Shown one piece after another: positions 1 through 10,378 of a stretch of 64,000 bases of DNA. Under the pieces are notes generated by a model that saw only the letters and a program-made list of their open reading frames with translations, was not told where the DNA came from and made no database searches. Positions within the stretch are counted from its first letter, which is position 1, and the number at the start of each line of letters is the position of its first letter. The DNA lies in the NCBI RefSeq assembly GCF_022557175.1, contig NZ_CP092915.1, forward strand, positions 5,394,001 to 5,458,000, in the 5' to 3' direction. Position numbers and translations under genes: made by a program. This DNA comes from Mycolicibacterium sp. YH-1. GTDB lineage: Bacteria > Actinomycetota > Actinomycetes > Mycobacteriales > Mycobacteriaceae.

Positions 1-139
1 GGTCGACGGTACGGTCCGTCCCCACGAGCCGGCGTACGATCCGGAACCCGACGCCTACGTGACGTGGGACTACTGCCGCGGTTACGCGGATGCCTCGCTC
101 AACGAGGCGACATCGTCGGACTCCGACGGCTATCGCTGA
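1..139 (+). CDS. DUF5319 family protein, 3' end (Rv3412-like)
   Basis: This is the C-terminal 45 codons of a gene that begins before the window; the frame opens at base 2 and stops with TGA at 137-139. The visible peptide contains DGTVRPHEPAYDPEPD and TWDYCRGYADASLNEA, which I recognise as the end of the actinobacterial DUF5319 family (M. tuberculosis Rv3412). The function is unknown. Its position next to rsdA-sigD matches the M. tuberculosis gene order. It converges with rsdA, whose stop is 17 bases away. Confidence 0.85.
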   Translation, partial: VDGTVRPHEPAYDPEPDAYVTWDYCRGYADASLNEATSSDSDGYR

Positions 140-156
140 CGGCGTAACCGCTCAGC

Positions 157-1407
157 TCATTCACCGCCACCCGGCGCCACGACTGTGGTCGTCACGGGTG
201 CGACGCTCTCCTCGCCCGCATCGGTCGACTCCTCGCGCACGGTCGACGGCGCGGCCGACGTCGTAACCGCCGTCCTGGGCGCACTGGCGGGCTGACTCGG
301 CTCCGCGGCCGGGGCTTGGCTCACCGGGGGCGCTTCGGCGACCGGAGCCGTTGGCACCGTCGTCGTGGCGGTCACGGTGGACGTCGCGGCCTTGGTCGCG
401 GTTGTCGTCGTCGGCGCCGTCGTCGTAGGAGCCGTCGTGGTCGGAGCCGTCGTGGTCGGGGCGGTTGTCGTCGACGGGGCCGTCGTGGTCGACGTGCTGG
501 GTGGCGCGGTCGTCGTCGAGGTCGGCACCGAACTGGTCGGTGTTGAACTCGGCGGTGTTGAACTCGGCGGCGTTGACGTCTCGGTCGGGCTCGTCGGCGA
601 GGTTGACGGCAGCGACGAATCCGACGGCGGCGTGAGCAGCACCTCGGGTCCGGGGGTGTCAGTCGGCGACGGCAGCGACGTGTCCGACGGTGATGCCGGG
701 ACTGACGTCGGGGCTGACGTGGTGTCTTCGATGACGGGAACGGGCAGCAGCGTCAGCGGCGAGTCGGGCAGAACCGGCATGGGGTCGCCCACCGGGGGCA
801 GCGTCGCCGCGGGGTTCTGCTCGACGACCTTGTAGGTCAGGGCGTTCCACTGCTCGATCAGGTCGTGCTTGCTCTCCACCTGCTCGACGCTCTGCACGGT
901 GGTCGACAGCGCGACGAGCTTGTCCTGGGCCTGATCCCACTGGCCCTGCTCGACCAGTCGCTGAACCTCGGCCAGCTCGGTCTGCGCGGCGAGCACCACC
1001 TGATCGTCACGGGTGGCCTTCTGGTCGCCGAAGAACATCGTCCGCACGCCATACAGACCGTCGCCGGGTGCCGCACCGTAGACGGCCGCACCGAATCCGC
1101 CGAGGCACAACACGGCCGCGGCGGCGGAACCGACGACGGCCAGATGCCCGCGGCCAACACGTCGGGTGGAGGGCTGGCCCGCACGCAGGGCCTCGACGGC
1201 GTCCTGCTCGGTGATCGTTACGGAGGTCGGCGTCTCGCGGACACCGTCGCGCCAGTCGGCGAACAGGAACGCCAGTTCTGCCTCTTCGCGATCCGTCGAG
1301 TAGGCCTGCCGGTTGGAACTCAACGCCTCGATGAACTGATCGACGCGGTTGATCTCGTTGAGCGACGGGTCTCCCCCGTTGGAGGACCAGCGACCGTAAT
1401 CAGCCAT
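157..1407 (-). CDS. rsdA: Anti-sigma-D factor RsdA
   Basis: Membrane-anchored anti-sigma factor that holds SigD inactive. The protein has 416 residues: a cytoplasmic N-terminus (about 1-85) with the sigma-binding region, one transmembrane helix (about 88-110), and a very long external Pro/Thr/Ser-rich tail with TTTAP repeats. The tail makes it clearly longer than the roughly 300-residue M. tuberculosis protein. The ATG overlaps the end of sigD by 8 bases, so the two are translationally coupled, as expected for a sigma/anti-sigma pair. From the known system, release of SigD occurs through regulated proteolysis. No cysteine/histidine zinc motif of the ZAS class is visible. Confidence 0.88.
   Translation of the reverse strand: MADYGRWSSNGGDPSLNEINRVDQFIEALSSNRQAYSTDREEAELAFLFADWRDGVRETPTSVTITEQDAVEALRAGQPSTRRVGRGHLAVVGSAAAAVLCLGGFGAAVYGAAPGDGLYGVRTMFFGDQKATRDDQVVLAAQTELAEVQRLVEQGQWDQAQDKLVALSTTVQSVEQVESKHDLIEQWNALTYKVVEQNPAATLPPVGDPMPVLPDSPLTLLPVPVIEDTTSAPTSVPASPSDTSLPSPTDTPGPEVLLTPPSDSSLPSTSPTSPTETSTPPSSTPPSSTPTSSVPTSTTTAPPSTSTTTAPSTTTAPTTTAPTTTAPTTTAPTTTTATKAATSTVTATTTVPTAPVAEAPPVSQAPAAEPSQPASAPRTAVTTSAAPSTVREESTDAGEESVAPVTTTVVAPGGGE
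404..478. repeat. 15-bp coding minisatellite in rsdA
   Basis: At least four imperfect 15-base units lie in tandem, starting at 404, 419, 434 and 449, with decaying copies beyond. On the minus strand each unit encodes a TTTAP pentapeptide of the RsdA external tail. Such a unit keeps frame and can vary in copy number by slippage. Confidence 0.7.
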
Positions 1408-1978
1408 GGTCTGGTCCTGTCGCTACGATTTCGGCCTTCAACCGCGCCAGCGCGCGGTGCTGTGCCACACGGACGGCGCCCGCCGTACTGCCGACCGCCT
1501 CGGCGGTCTCCTCGGCGCTCATTCCGACGACGACGCGCAGGATCACGATCTCGCGCTGCTTCTCGGGCAGGGTGGCCAGCAGCTTGTCCATCCGGGCGGC
1601 CGACTCGGAGTCGATCGCCATCTGCTCGGGTCCGGCGTCTCTCGACGGCCGGTCCGGCAGGGTGTCGGTTGCATCGCTCTTGTTACGCCCAGCAGCGCGG
1701 TGGGAGTCAGCAACCTTGTGTGCGGCGATGCCATAGACGAAGGCCAGGAACGGTCGTCCCTGATCCCTATAGCGCGGCAGCGCCGTGATGGCGGCCAAGC
1801 ACACCTCCTGAGCCACGTCGTCAGCTGATACACCACTTCGTTCCGCGGTTCCGATCCTCGCCCGGCAATACCGGACGATGATCGGGCGGATGGTCTCCAG
1901 CACTATCCGGAGCGCGTCTCGATCGCCGGCCACCGCCTGAGCAACGACAGCATCGAGACCATCTCCCGAAATTGTCAT
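1400..1978 (-). CDS. sigD: ECF sigma factor SigD
   Basis: RNA polymerase sigma factor of the extracytoplasmic-function class, 192 residues. Region 2 is visible around VSADDVAQEVCLAAI and GRPFLAFVYGIAAHKVADS. Region 4 with its helix-turn-helix lies near the C-terminus (LPEKQREIVILRVVVGMSAE, then GSTAGAVRVAQHRALARLK). The ATG at 1978 has a GGAGAG ribosome site about 10 bases upstream. It is followed by rsdA with an 8-base overlap. In M. tuberculosis SigD directs a stationary-phase/starvation regulon; the same role is inferred here. Confidence 0.9.
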   Translation of the reverse strand: MTISGDGLDAVVAQAVAGDRDALRIVLETIRPIIVRYCRARIGTAERSGVSADDVAQEVCLAAITALPRYRDQGRPFLAFVYGIAAHKVADSHRAAGRNKSDATDTLPDRPSRDAGPEQMAIDSESAARMDKLLATLPEKQREIVILRVVVGMSAEETAEAVGSTAGAVRVAQHRALARLKAEIVATGPDHG

Positions 1979-2062
1979 CGTGCGCGATCTCTCCAGCGTT
2001 ACGGATGGGGCGCAATCCCCATGCTCAGATAAAGACTAATGATCCCGTTGCAGCGGGCAGAA

Positions 2063-2857
2063 TCAGCGGACCGTCCATGCGCCGCCCCTGCGACGTACCG
2101 TATCTGCGGACACGTCACGAATGGTGGCGATGTCCTCCGGCGTGTTCGAGGCGCTGCCGACATCGGCAAGCAAACACGCCAAAGCCCAGCTCAGCGGCAC
2201 CAGACCCAGACGCTGCGCGAGACCGAGGGCCGCATCTGCGACACGGCTGGATGCGGACGTCTCGCCGCTGCAACACAGCGCGGCGGCCAACACGACCTCT
2301 GACTTCACGGCGTGTCGCATCGAACCGGTGCTTCCGGCCAGCGTGACGGCCCGCTCGGCATGGTCGACCGCCGCCGCCCCCTCGCCGGTCACCATCGCCA
2401 GCTCGGCCGACACCCACGCCAACCGGACGGGTATGCGCGCCGCGAGGCCACACGCCGAGCCGCGCGCAACGGTGTCGCGCGCCCTTCGGAGCAGCCGGGC
2501 CGACGCCGCGAACCGGCCAACGCCGAGCGCGTCGGCGGCCAGTCCGATGAGCGCATCGGCCTCCGCCTCGAGGTCGCCGCCGGCCTGAGCCCACGCCCGG
2601 CCGTCCCACACCCTGGCTGCCTCGTGACCGCCGAGCTGGCGCAGGAACGAAGCCCTGGTGCTGAGCGCAAGCGATGCGAGCGGCCCCGCTGCGCCTGACA
2701 TCCGGCCCAACGTGTCGAGATCGGCCAGAGCGCTGGCGTAACGGCCCTGGCCACCCGCCGCGACCGACCGGTGCCAGAGGTCGACGGCGGAGTGCGCGGC
2801 GGGCAACGGCCAGTGGCCCGGCACGGCCCCGAACGCAGCGTCGGACAACGTAGTCAT
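2063..2857 (-). CDS. Conserved hypothetical, Rv3415c-like helical repeat protein
   Basis: A 264-residue alanine-rich protein made of helical pairs (for example YASALADLDTLGRMSGAAG and AARLLRRARDTVARGSACG) resembling a tetratricopeptide-type solenoid. No catalytic motif, signal peptide or membrane segment is visible. It lies just upstream of sigD on the same strand, with an 84-base gap, exactly where M. tuberculosis has Rv3415c. The function is unknown. The fold suggests a protein-interaction role, possibly linked to sigD or whiB3 regulation, but this is inference from position only. Confidence 0.7.
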   Translation of the reverse strand: MTTLSDAAFGAVPGHWPLPAAHSAVDLWHRSVAAGGQGRYASALADLDTLGRMSGAAGPLASLALSTRASFLRQLGGHEAARVWDGRAWAQAGGDLEAEADALIGLAADALGVGRFAASARLLRRARDTVARGSACGLAARIPVRLAWVSAELAMVTGEGAAAVDHAERAVTLAGSTGSMRHAVKSEVVLAAALCCSGETSASSRVADAALGLAQRLGLVPLSWALACLLADVGSASNTPEDIATIRDVSADTVRRRGGAWTVR

Positions 2858-3298
2858 CGAATCGGCACGCTATCAACACCGGCTAAACCACGCCCCGAGA
2901 ACCCGGTACCGGCGGATACACGCCGAGAAAGTGTTGCCAACTCAACATTGGTTAACACTTGATGGACCAAATGTTAATTCGATGTCAACTCCCTACTGAG
3001 GGGCGACAACGCACCGCACGGACCGTTCGTCACCAACAGCGAAAACACGGCCGAACGTCTTGATCTTGAATTTCCGCAACCATGTTTGGGATTGCAGTCC
3101 AGTGGCAAAGATGAACGTGACGTAAATTCTCGAGCAGCGGATACACCCCTGAGCGCTTGCGCGGGCCCTTGACTGGATTTCGTGAGTCCTTCTACGTTGT
3201 GTGCACGAGTTGTCATCGGCGACATGTACTCGAAATGGTTTTACGACCTCGCGCATTCTCAGATTTGCGAAAGAATCGCGTAGAGAGGGGATTTCCCA
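2858..3298 (+). promoter_or_regulatory. whiB3 upstream region with candidate promoter
   Basis: This 441-base stretch holds no convincing gene and has lower GC than its surroundings. The best promoter-like element on the plus strand is TTGACT at 3169-3174, then an 18-base spacer and TACGTT at 3193-3198, giving a leader of about 95 bases before whiB3. The rest may hold regulator sites; whiB3 in M. tuberculosis has an extended regulatory region. A purine-rich ribosome site (GAGAGGGGA) lies near 3285-3293. Confidence 0.45.
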
Positions 3299-3589
3299 AT
3301 GCCACAGCCACAGCAGCTGCCTGGACCCAACGCCGATATCTGGGATTGGCAAATGCAAGGGCTTTGCCGGGGCGTCGAGTCATCGGTGTTCTTCCACCCC
3401 GACGGAGAACGCGGCCGCGCCCGCGCGCAACGCGAGATGCGCGCCAAGGAGATGTGCCGCGCCTGCCCGGTGATCGCACAGTGCCGTTCGCACGCACTCG
3501 GTGTCGGTGAGCCATATGGAATCTGGGGCGGCCTGAGCGAGGCCGAGCGCGAGCTGTTGCTCAAGAGAGGAATTCGCCGCTCCGCCTGA
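3299..3589 (+). CDS. whiB3: Redox-sensing [4Fe-4S] transcription factor WhiB3
   Basis: Wbl-family iron-sulfur protein of 96 residues. The four cluster cysteines are at 23, 53, 56 and 62 (C-x29-C-x2-C-x5-C), followed by the family turn GIWGG at 74-78 and a basic C-terminus (LLLKRGIRRSA). In M. tuberculosis WhiB3 senses NO, oxygen and redox state, binds SigA and controls lipid anabolism. Position between the Rv3415c-like gene and groEL1 fits whiB3. A GAGAGGGGA ribosome site supports the ATG. A strong hairpin terminator follows 17 bases after the stop. Confidence 0.92.
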   Translation: MPQPQQLPGPNADIWDWQMQGLCRGVESSVFFHPDGERGRARAQREMRAKEMCRACPVIAQCRSHALGVGEPYGIWGGLSEAERELLLKRGIRRSA

Positions 3590-3606
3590 TCCACGACCAA
3601 CACAGA

Positions 3607-3639
3607 GAACCCCATCCCCGGGCGACCGGGGTGGGGTTC
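3607..3639 (+). terminator. Rho-independent-type terminator of whiB3
   Basis: The arms GAACCCCA and TGGGGTTC, with inner CCCCGG and CCGGGG, form a 14-pair stem with one bulged T and a 4-base loop. The stem is followed by TTCGTGTTCC, a short mixed-U tail. It begins 17 bases past the whiB3 stop. Confidence 0.75.
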
Positions 3640-3742
3640 TTCGTGTTCCATCGGTGAGTCAATGGCCCGCTCTCCAGTCCTCGAACGTGCGACCATCGGA
3701 TTCGCCCGGGCCTGGGCGCTGAACTCCGCCGAGGAGAGTTGC

Positions 3743-4204
3743 ATGACAGACGACCAGACTGGCGATCCCGCTGCGTCCTCCGAGGGCACGGTCACCGTGA
3801 CGGAGGCAGGTGCTGGGACCTACACACAGCAGATCACCCTCGGGCGCCATCGGCTCGTCGCTGACGAGCCACTGCCGATCGGCGACGACGCGGGGCCGAC
3901 ACCCTACGATCTGCTGCTGGCCAGCCTCGGGTCATGTACGTCCATGACGGTACGGATGTACGCCAACGGGAAGGGCTGGCCGCTCGAGCGCGTTCGAGTC
4001 ACACTGCGACACCAACGCATTCACGCCGAGGACTGTGCTGATTGCGAGACCAAGAAGGGATGGATCAACCAGATTGATCTCCACGTCGAATTGGTGGGCA
4101 ATCTCGACGAGACTCAACGGCAACGGCTATTGCAGATCGCGCAGCGTTGCCCGATTCATCAGACGCTGACCTCAGAGGTTCACATCACGACCACATCGCA
4201 GTGA
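3743..4204 (+). CDS. OsmC/Ohr-family protein
   Basis: A 153-residue protein of the OsmC family, whose characterised members reduce organic hydroperoxides with a pair of cysteines. Both are visible: one in [15 protein letters not shown] and one in QRCPIHQTL. Two further cysteines (EDCADCE) form an insert seen in a YhfA-like subgroup, so the substrate is uncertain. The ATG at 3743 is preceded by GAGGAGAG; an upstream in-frame ATG at 3662 lacks a ribosome site and would add 27 poorly conserved residues. It is probably transcribed separately from whiB3, whose terminator intervenes. Confidence 0.82.
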   Translation: MTDDQTGDPAASSEGTVTVTEAGAGTYTQQITLGRHRLVADEPLPIGDDAGPTPYDLLLASLGSCTSMTVRMYANGKGWPLERVRVTLRHQRIHAEDCADCETKKGWINQIDLHVELVGNLDETQRQRLLQIAQRCPIHQTLTSEVHITTTSQ

Positions 4205-4281
4205 CCGCGACGATGACGCATCGTAGGTTGCACGAGCGTCAAGGACGGGCTGGGCTAAGTCGGGGCCAAGCGACCGAAATG

Positions 4282-4290
4282 TGCTATACA
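4282..4290 (+). promoter_or_regulatory. Candidate extended -10 promoter
   Basis: TGC-TATACA fits an extended -10 element (TGn followed by TATAnT-like). No good -35 box is visible. It would give a leader of about 60 bases to the secreted-protein gene at 4358. Confidence 0.4.
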
Positions 4291-4357
4291 GGGCTGTCTT
4301 TGCGTTCGCTGAGACACTGCTCTCAGCTTCCTTAGCTACGACAACAAAGGATCATGA

Positions 4358-6049
4358 ATGGCAGCCCATTCGGCGGCGCATCGCACCCATCGCAAGAGCG
4401 GCAGGCATCGTGCCCCGTCGGAGCCAAGGATTGCTCGGTACGCCTGGCTGGGCGCAGGCGCCGTCACACTCGGCATCGGTGCGGCCATGGCGAACGGGGC
4501 TGGCGTCGCCGGCGCGGACACCGGTGCGGACGACGGGTCGACATCAAGCGCGACACAGTCGACACCCGCTGCACAAACACCCAACGACGGTGGTTCACAG
4601 CCGAACAAGGGTCCCGACACCAAGCCCGTGAGCACGATCGGGTCGGGCCGTGACGACGCCGTCGACGATGAGGCTGTCGAGCCGAGTCCGGGCGGGTCGA
4701 GTGCAGGCGGGTCGACGAGTCCGTCGTCGTCGGCCGGCAACCCGCCGGTGACATCCGTCGCGGCAAGCGGCGGCAACGTGAAGACCGTGATCAAGCACGG
4801 CGACAAGATCGCGAACCTCCTTCGCGCGAACGCGAAGAAGTCCGACAAGCTCGCCCCCGCCGAGGCCACCGCGGCCACCGAGGACGTCAAGAGCGACGAG
4901 GACGCGGCAGTCGAGGACGTCACGGCGCCCCCGTCGACGTCACCGTCCACCGTCCCCGGAACACGTTCCAAGCCGCTCGCGCTGGTGACCGATGTCGAGC
5001 CAGACCCGGTCATTGACCTCGTGGAGGAACCGGCACCCAAGGCCGGTGAGGCACCGGTGCCGTGGAGCCTGAATCCGTTCCGGCCGATGCCGCCCGAGCC
5101 GGCCCCCAACGACATGCCGGGCCCGATCTGGGACGTCGAGAAGGCCATCCTCAAGGCCTTCGACCCCGCGCCGTTCCTGAAGCCGTTCGTCCGTGAGGGC
5201 TTCGAAGCCGGGTTCCGGGTCAGTCAGATGATCCCGTTCGTCAACGCGGTGATCCCGGCCATCAACATCGTCAATCAGCTCCCGAACCTGGCCAGCCCTG
5301 ATCCGACGGTTGTCCGGGCCGCGGCTCAGAGCATCGTCAACAACCTCATCGTGACCCTGCACCCGGTTTCGGTGCTGTACTACGCCTACGACGAGGTTGC
5401 GGACCTCATCAACCTCGAGTACGAGGCGCAGGTGCTCAAGGAGTGGTTCTACTCGACAACCTGGAACCTCCTCGACCCCTTCGCGCTCCTGCACAATAGA
5501 GGCGACTCGGGCCTGCCCCTGTCGCCGTCGACCCCGACGTCGCCATCCCAGACTGCCCCGGAAGTCATTCTTGCGGCCTCGACCAGTGCCATCGCCGCAA
5601 CCACCGACGACCCGGGGTCGAATCCGTTCCGCGCGAACGATCCCGACCCCACCGCAATGCCGAAGTCATTGCTTGAGGTCCGCAACATCATCATGTCCGC
5701 CCTCCCCAACGAGGTGGACCCGATTTTCCGCGAGGCATTCGAGTTCGTCTACCGGACAAGCCAGATGGTGCCGTTCGTCAACGCCGTCGTCCCGATAACG
5801 CAGGTTATTCCGGCGATCATCCAGGCGATCGGTGGCGACAGGGCAGGCGCCCAGATCGCCATCAATCAACTGCTCCTCACCACGGGGCCGCTATCGATCC
5901 TGTTCTACGGCTACGACCAGATCGCCGACCTGCTCAATGTCGAGGAAGCCGCCTTCGCCGCGAAGGAGTTGCTCTACATCAGCCTGTGGGACGGCCTCGA
6001 TCCGACGGGGCTGCTGCACAACGTGGGCGATTCCGGCCTGCGCCGCTGA
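4358..6049 (+). CDS. Secreted protein with duplicated helical module
   Basis: A 563-residue protein I do not recognise by name. A basic N-terminus (about 1-27) leads into a hydrophobic stretch (YAWLGAGAVTLGIGAAMANG) ending in AGVAGAD, typical of mycobacterial export signals. Residues about 55-235 form a disordered Ser/Pro/Thr/acidic linker. Two related modules follow, about 239-387 and 422-563. Both start NPFR, share SQM-(I/V)-PFVNAV and YD-(E/Q)-(V/I)-ADL, and end in LDP-x2-LLHN-x-GDSGL. An AAAGGA ribosome site precedes the ATG. It converges with the cyclase gene, 10 bases away. A cell-envelope or secreted structural role is inferred. Confidence 0.7.
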   Translation: MAAHSAAHRTHRKSGRHRAPSEPRIARYAWLGAGAVTLGIGAAMANGAGVAGADTGADDGSTSSATQSTPAAQTPNDGGSQPNKGPDTKPVSTIGSGRDDAVDDEAVEPSPGGSSAGGSTSPSSSAGNPPVTSVAASGGNVKTVIKHGDKIANLLRANAKKSDKLAPAEATAATEDVKSDEDAAVEDVTAPPSTSPSTVPGTRSKPLALVTDVEPDPVIDLVEEPAPKAGEAPVPWSLNPFRPMPPEPAPNDMPGPIWDVEKAILKAFDPAPFLKPFVREGFEAGFRVSQMIPFVNAVIPAINIVNQLPNLASPDPTVVRAAAQSIVNNLIVTLHPVSVLYYAYDEVADLINLEYEAQVLKEWFYSTTWNLLDPFALLHNRGDSGLPLSPSTPTSPSQTAPEVILAASTSAIAATTDDPGSNPFRANDPDPTAMPKSLLEVRNIIMSALPNEVDPIFREAFEFVYRTSQMVPFVNAVVPITQVIPAIIQAIGGDRAGAQIAINQLLLTTGPLSILFYGYDQIADLLNVEEAAFAAKELLYISLWDGLDPTGLLHNVGDSGLRR

Positions 6050-6059
6050 ACGAGTCGGC

Positions 6060-7562
6060 TCACGCCGTTGGGTTGAGGCCATAGACGTGCACCGGGGCTG
6101 ACTTACCTTTCAGGGCATGAGATCCCCGCTCGGTCAGCCCGGGTGGCCGAGCGACAAGTGCGTCGACGCAGTGACCGGTGAGCAGGATCGCATCACCGGT
6201 CGCCTTCGTGAGCTGCTCGACGCGGGCTGCGACATTGACGGTGTCACCGATCAACGTGAACTCGAGCTTCCCGCCACCACCGATGGTGCCCGCGATCACC
6301 ACACCGGTGTTGATCCCGACGCCGATCCGCAGCACGCCGCCGAACCGCTCGCCCACCAGGCGGTGAATCAGCACCGCGGCGCTCACCGCCTCGTCGGCAT
6401 GATCCGCGAGGTCGTTGGGGGCGCCGAAGACGGCCAGCGCGCCGTCACCGAGGAACTTGTTGACGTGCCCACCCGCGTCCACGACGGCGGGCACCACGAT
6501 CTCGAACAGCGCGTTGAGCCGAGCGACGGTGTCCTCGGCCGTGTTCGCCTCCGCGAACGGCGTGAAGTCCCGGATGTCCACGAACATCACCGTCACCTCG
6601 CGACGCTCGCCGCTGAACACATCGTCGCCCTGCTCCAGCAGCCGCGCCGCCAAGCCCGGGTCGACGTAGATCCCGAACGCGGCCTGAAGTCGTTGCCGCT
6701 CAGCCAAACCCGCCTGCATACGGTTGAACGACGCCGCCAGCGCGCCGAGGTCATCGTCCTGCACCACCGGTAGACGTTGACTGTAGTCACCGGCAGCAAC
6801 ACGCTCAGTTCCTCTGGTGAGATCTCGAATGGGTTGCAGGAGAGGAGAATATGCGGCCCAAAGCAACGGCCCACAGACAACCACCAGCACACCGCCGAGC
6901 ACGACGGCGAGCACAGGGCCGTGCCTGCCCACATCGAACACGTCTCCCAGCAACGCGCCCAAAACGGCGAACGCAAACCCCACCGCGAGCATGGCCGCGA
7001 TAGTCCACGTGGTGAACGTCGGACGAGAGCGAGGCAGGGAATCACCGATTCCCGCACCCGAGATGAGCGCAGCCCTAGCGGGCCGCAACGCTCCCTCGGT
7101 GTAGCTGTGCACAGTGATCAGCTGGCCAGCAGTTGCGGCGATCGCGCCCGTGACCGCGTACTGGACCAGCCGTGACCCGCTCGCTCCGGCAATCGTCCCG
7201 ACACCAACGAACAGCGCCGCGGCCCAGACAACGGTGAGGACCACCGACCTCACAATCGCTGTCCGGCCATACCTGTAGGTGGCCTGTAGCGCGCTCTCTC
7301 GATCGACGTCCTCGCCAGCGGCCCACCGCTCACCGAGGCGGACCCCACTCGTACCGGGAAGTATCAGCACGTACAGGTAGGCGAATATGGCGACCACGTT
7401 CACCGCGACCACTTCGATGTAGCGATCGGATCTCTCGAAGGCGACAATGGCCAGCGACCAACCTAGATAAATCGGCAGCGCCAGCGGGAACGTGAGCACC
7501 CAACACGCCCACGAATACCTGGCCCCGTACCGATCCCACGCCCACTGCCAGATGCGGTCCAT
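6060..7562 (-). CDS. Membrane class III adenylate cyclase (Rv1318c/Rv3645 type)
   Basis: Six hydrophobic segments occupy roughly the first half. A HAMP domain follows (LLQPIRDLTRGTERVAAGDY), then a class III nucleotide cyclase domain. The metal-binding aspartates are in VTVMFVDIRDFT and NKFLGDGALAVFG, and the transition-state Asn/Arg in IGDTVNVAARVEQ. It would make cAMP at the membrane. I chose the ATG at 7562 (500 residues), which lies beyond the end of the upstream gene; the frame is open to an ATG at 7676 (538 residues), which would overlap that gene by 50 bases. The family commonly has about 540 residues, so the longer form is possible. Confidence 0.82.
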   Translation of the reverse strand: MDRIWQWAWDRYGARYSWACWVLTFPLALPIYLGWSLAIVAFERSDRYIEVVAVNVVAIFAYLYVLILPGTSGVRLGERWAAGEDVDRESALQATYRYGRTAIVRSVVLTVVWAAALFVGVGTIAGASGSRLVQYAVTGAIAATAGQLITVHSYTEGALRPARAALISGAGIGDSLPRSRPTFTTWTIAAMLAVGFAFAVLGALLGDVFDVGRHGPVLAVVLGGVLVVVCGPLLWAAYSPLLQPIRDLTRGTERVAAGDYSQRLPVVQDDDLGALAASFNRMQAGLAERQRLQAAFGIYVDPGLAARLLEQGDDVFSGERREVTVMFVDIRDFTPFAEANTAEDTVARLNALFEIVVPAVVDAGGHVNKFLGDGALAVFGAPNDLADHADEAVSAAVLIHRLVGERFGGVLRIGVGINTGVVIAGTIGGGGKLEFTLIGDTVNVAARVEQLTKATGDAILLTGHCVDALVARPPGLTERGSHALKGKSAPVHVYGLNPTA

Positions 7563-7626
7563 GCCAATAGACGAAACACCTCTGGAGAAGGTGAAGTACG
7601 GGTTTTCCGGGTTCTCTGCGGCCGGG

Positions 7627-8424
7627 CTAAGTCGTTGACGCCGGTGCCGCCAGCCAACTGGGCGGGCGCTTCTCAATGAAGGCCTGGACGCCCTCGAGCG
7701 CGCTCGGATCCATCATGTTGCAGGCCATGGTCGCGCCCGCATCCTGATACGCGGATTCGATACCGACCTCGATCTGGCGGTAGAACAGGGACTTCCCCAC
7801 CGCGACGGCGACGGCCGGCTTGGCAACAATGCGCGCCACCAGCTCCTCGACCGCGTCGTCGAGCGCGTCGGCCGCAACCACCCGGTTGACCAGTCCCAAC
7901 ACGCGCGCCTCCTCGGCAGAGACGAATTCGCCCGTGACGAGCATCTCGAAGGCTGCTTTACGCGGCACATTGCGGGACAGCGCCACCCCGGGTGTCGCGC
8001 AGAAGAGCCCGACGTTGATGCCGCTGACCGCGAAGCGCGCGTCATCGCTCGCCACCGCGAGGTCACACATCGCGACGAGCTGGCATCCCGCAGCAGTCGC
8101 GAGCCCATGAACACGGGCGATCACCGGGACCGGCACGCGCTGGATCGCGAGCATCACGGCTGTGCACTGTGCGAACAAGCGCTCGTAGTACTCGAGAGAG
8201 GGCTCGGCCCGCATTTCCTTCAGATCGTGACCAGCGCAGAAGGCCTTGCCGGTTGCCCCGAGCACGACGGCGCGGACCCCGTCATCATCGGCAAGCGCGT
8301 CGACGGCGTCACCTAGCGCCGCGAGCATCGCCTCGGACAGTGCGTTGAATGTCTTGGGGCGGTTCAGTGTCAGCGTCACGACGCCGCGATCATCGCGGTG
8401 TTGCAGCAACAGCGGTTCGTCCAT
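7627..8424 (-). CDS. Crotonase-superfamily protein (ECHDC3-like)
   Basis: A 265-residue enoyl-CoA hydratase/isomerase-fold protein. The acyl-CoA binding features (KAFCAGHDLKEM, GLATAAGCQLVAMCDLAVAS, TPGVALSRNVPRK) are intact. The two glutamates used by true hydratases are replaced: the first by Gln in AAGCQLV, the second by Gly in FAVSGINVG. This matches the ECHDC3-like branch, so straightforward hydration is doubtful. The start at 8424 has AAAGAGG eight bases upstream; an in-frame ATG at 8517 lacks such support. It lies 64 bases upstream of the cyclase start on the same strand, possibly co-transcribed. Confidence 0.82.
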   Translation of the reverse strand: MDEPLLLQHRDDRGVVTLTLNRPKTFNALSEAMLAALGDAVDALADDDGVRAVVLGATGKAFCAGHDLKEMRAEPSLEYYERLFAQCTAVMLAIQRVPVPVIARVHGLATAAGCQLVAMCDLAVASDDARFAVSGINVGLFCATPGVALSRNVPRKAAFEMLVTGEFVSAEEARVLGLVNRVVAADALDDAVEELVARIVAKPAVAVAVGKSLFYRQIEVGIESAYQDAGATMACNMMDPSALEGVQAFIEKRPPSWLAAPASTT

Positions 8425-8611
8425 CGCGTTGACCTCTTTCGATTGCCGCGGCGTTGATGACCGTGCTCGCGCAGCTAGACGCATTCTTCCCTTCGCTGCG
8501 CATACGCGCGACCACATCAGCCCCGCGCCCTAGCTCTAACTAGGCCGGCTGACCCGCCAACTCACATTTGACCGTCCACACGGTGGCACGGATCGGAATG
8601 TGCCTCCCGAA

Positions 8612-8652
8612 ACGAAAGCACCCCCGGCCCACAGGACCGGGGGTGCTTTCGT
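8612..8652 (-). terminator. Terminator of groEL1
   Basis: A perfect 16-base-pair stem (8612-8627 with 8637-8652) has a 9-base loop and begins 10 bases after the groEL1 stop. On the minus strand the distal arm ends in TTTCGT followed by TTCGGG. The symmetric stem may act on both strands. Confidence 0.85.
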
Positions 8653-8662
8653 GAATCAGTGC

Positions 8663-10300
<1,638 letters not shown>

Positions 10301-10378
10301 CTACGTAGGAGAGATACAACGCATGCCGCCCCGGAAATCACACGTTTCGACGGTGATCTCCGGGGCGGACACGAACGC

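Noticed and set aside
404..478. Possible CRISPR-like repeat array
   Set aside because: The units are contiguous 15-mers in frame inside rsdA, without spacers.
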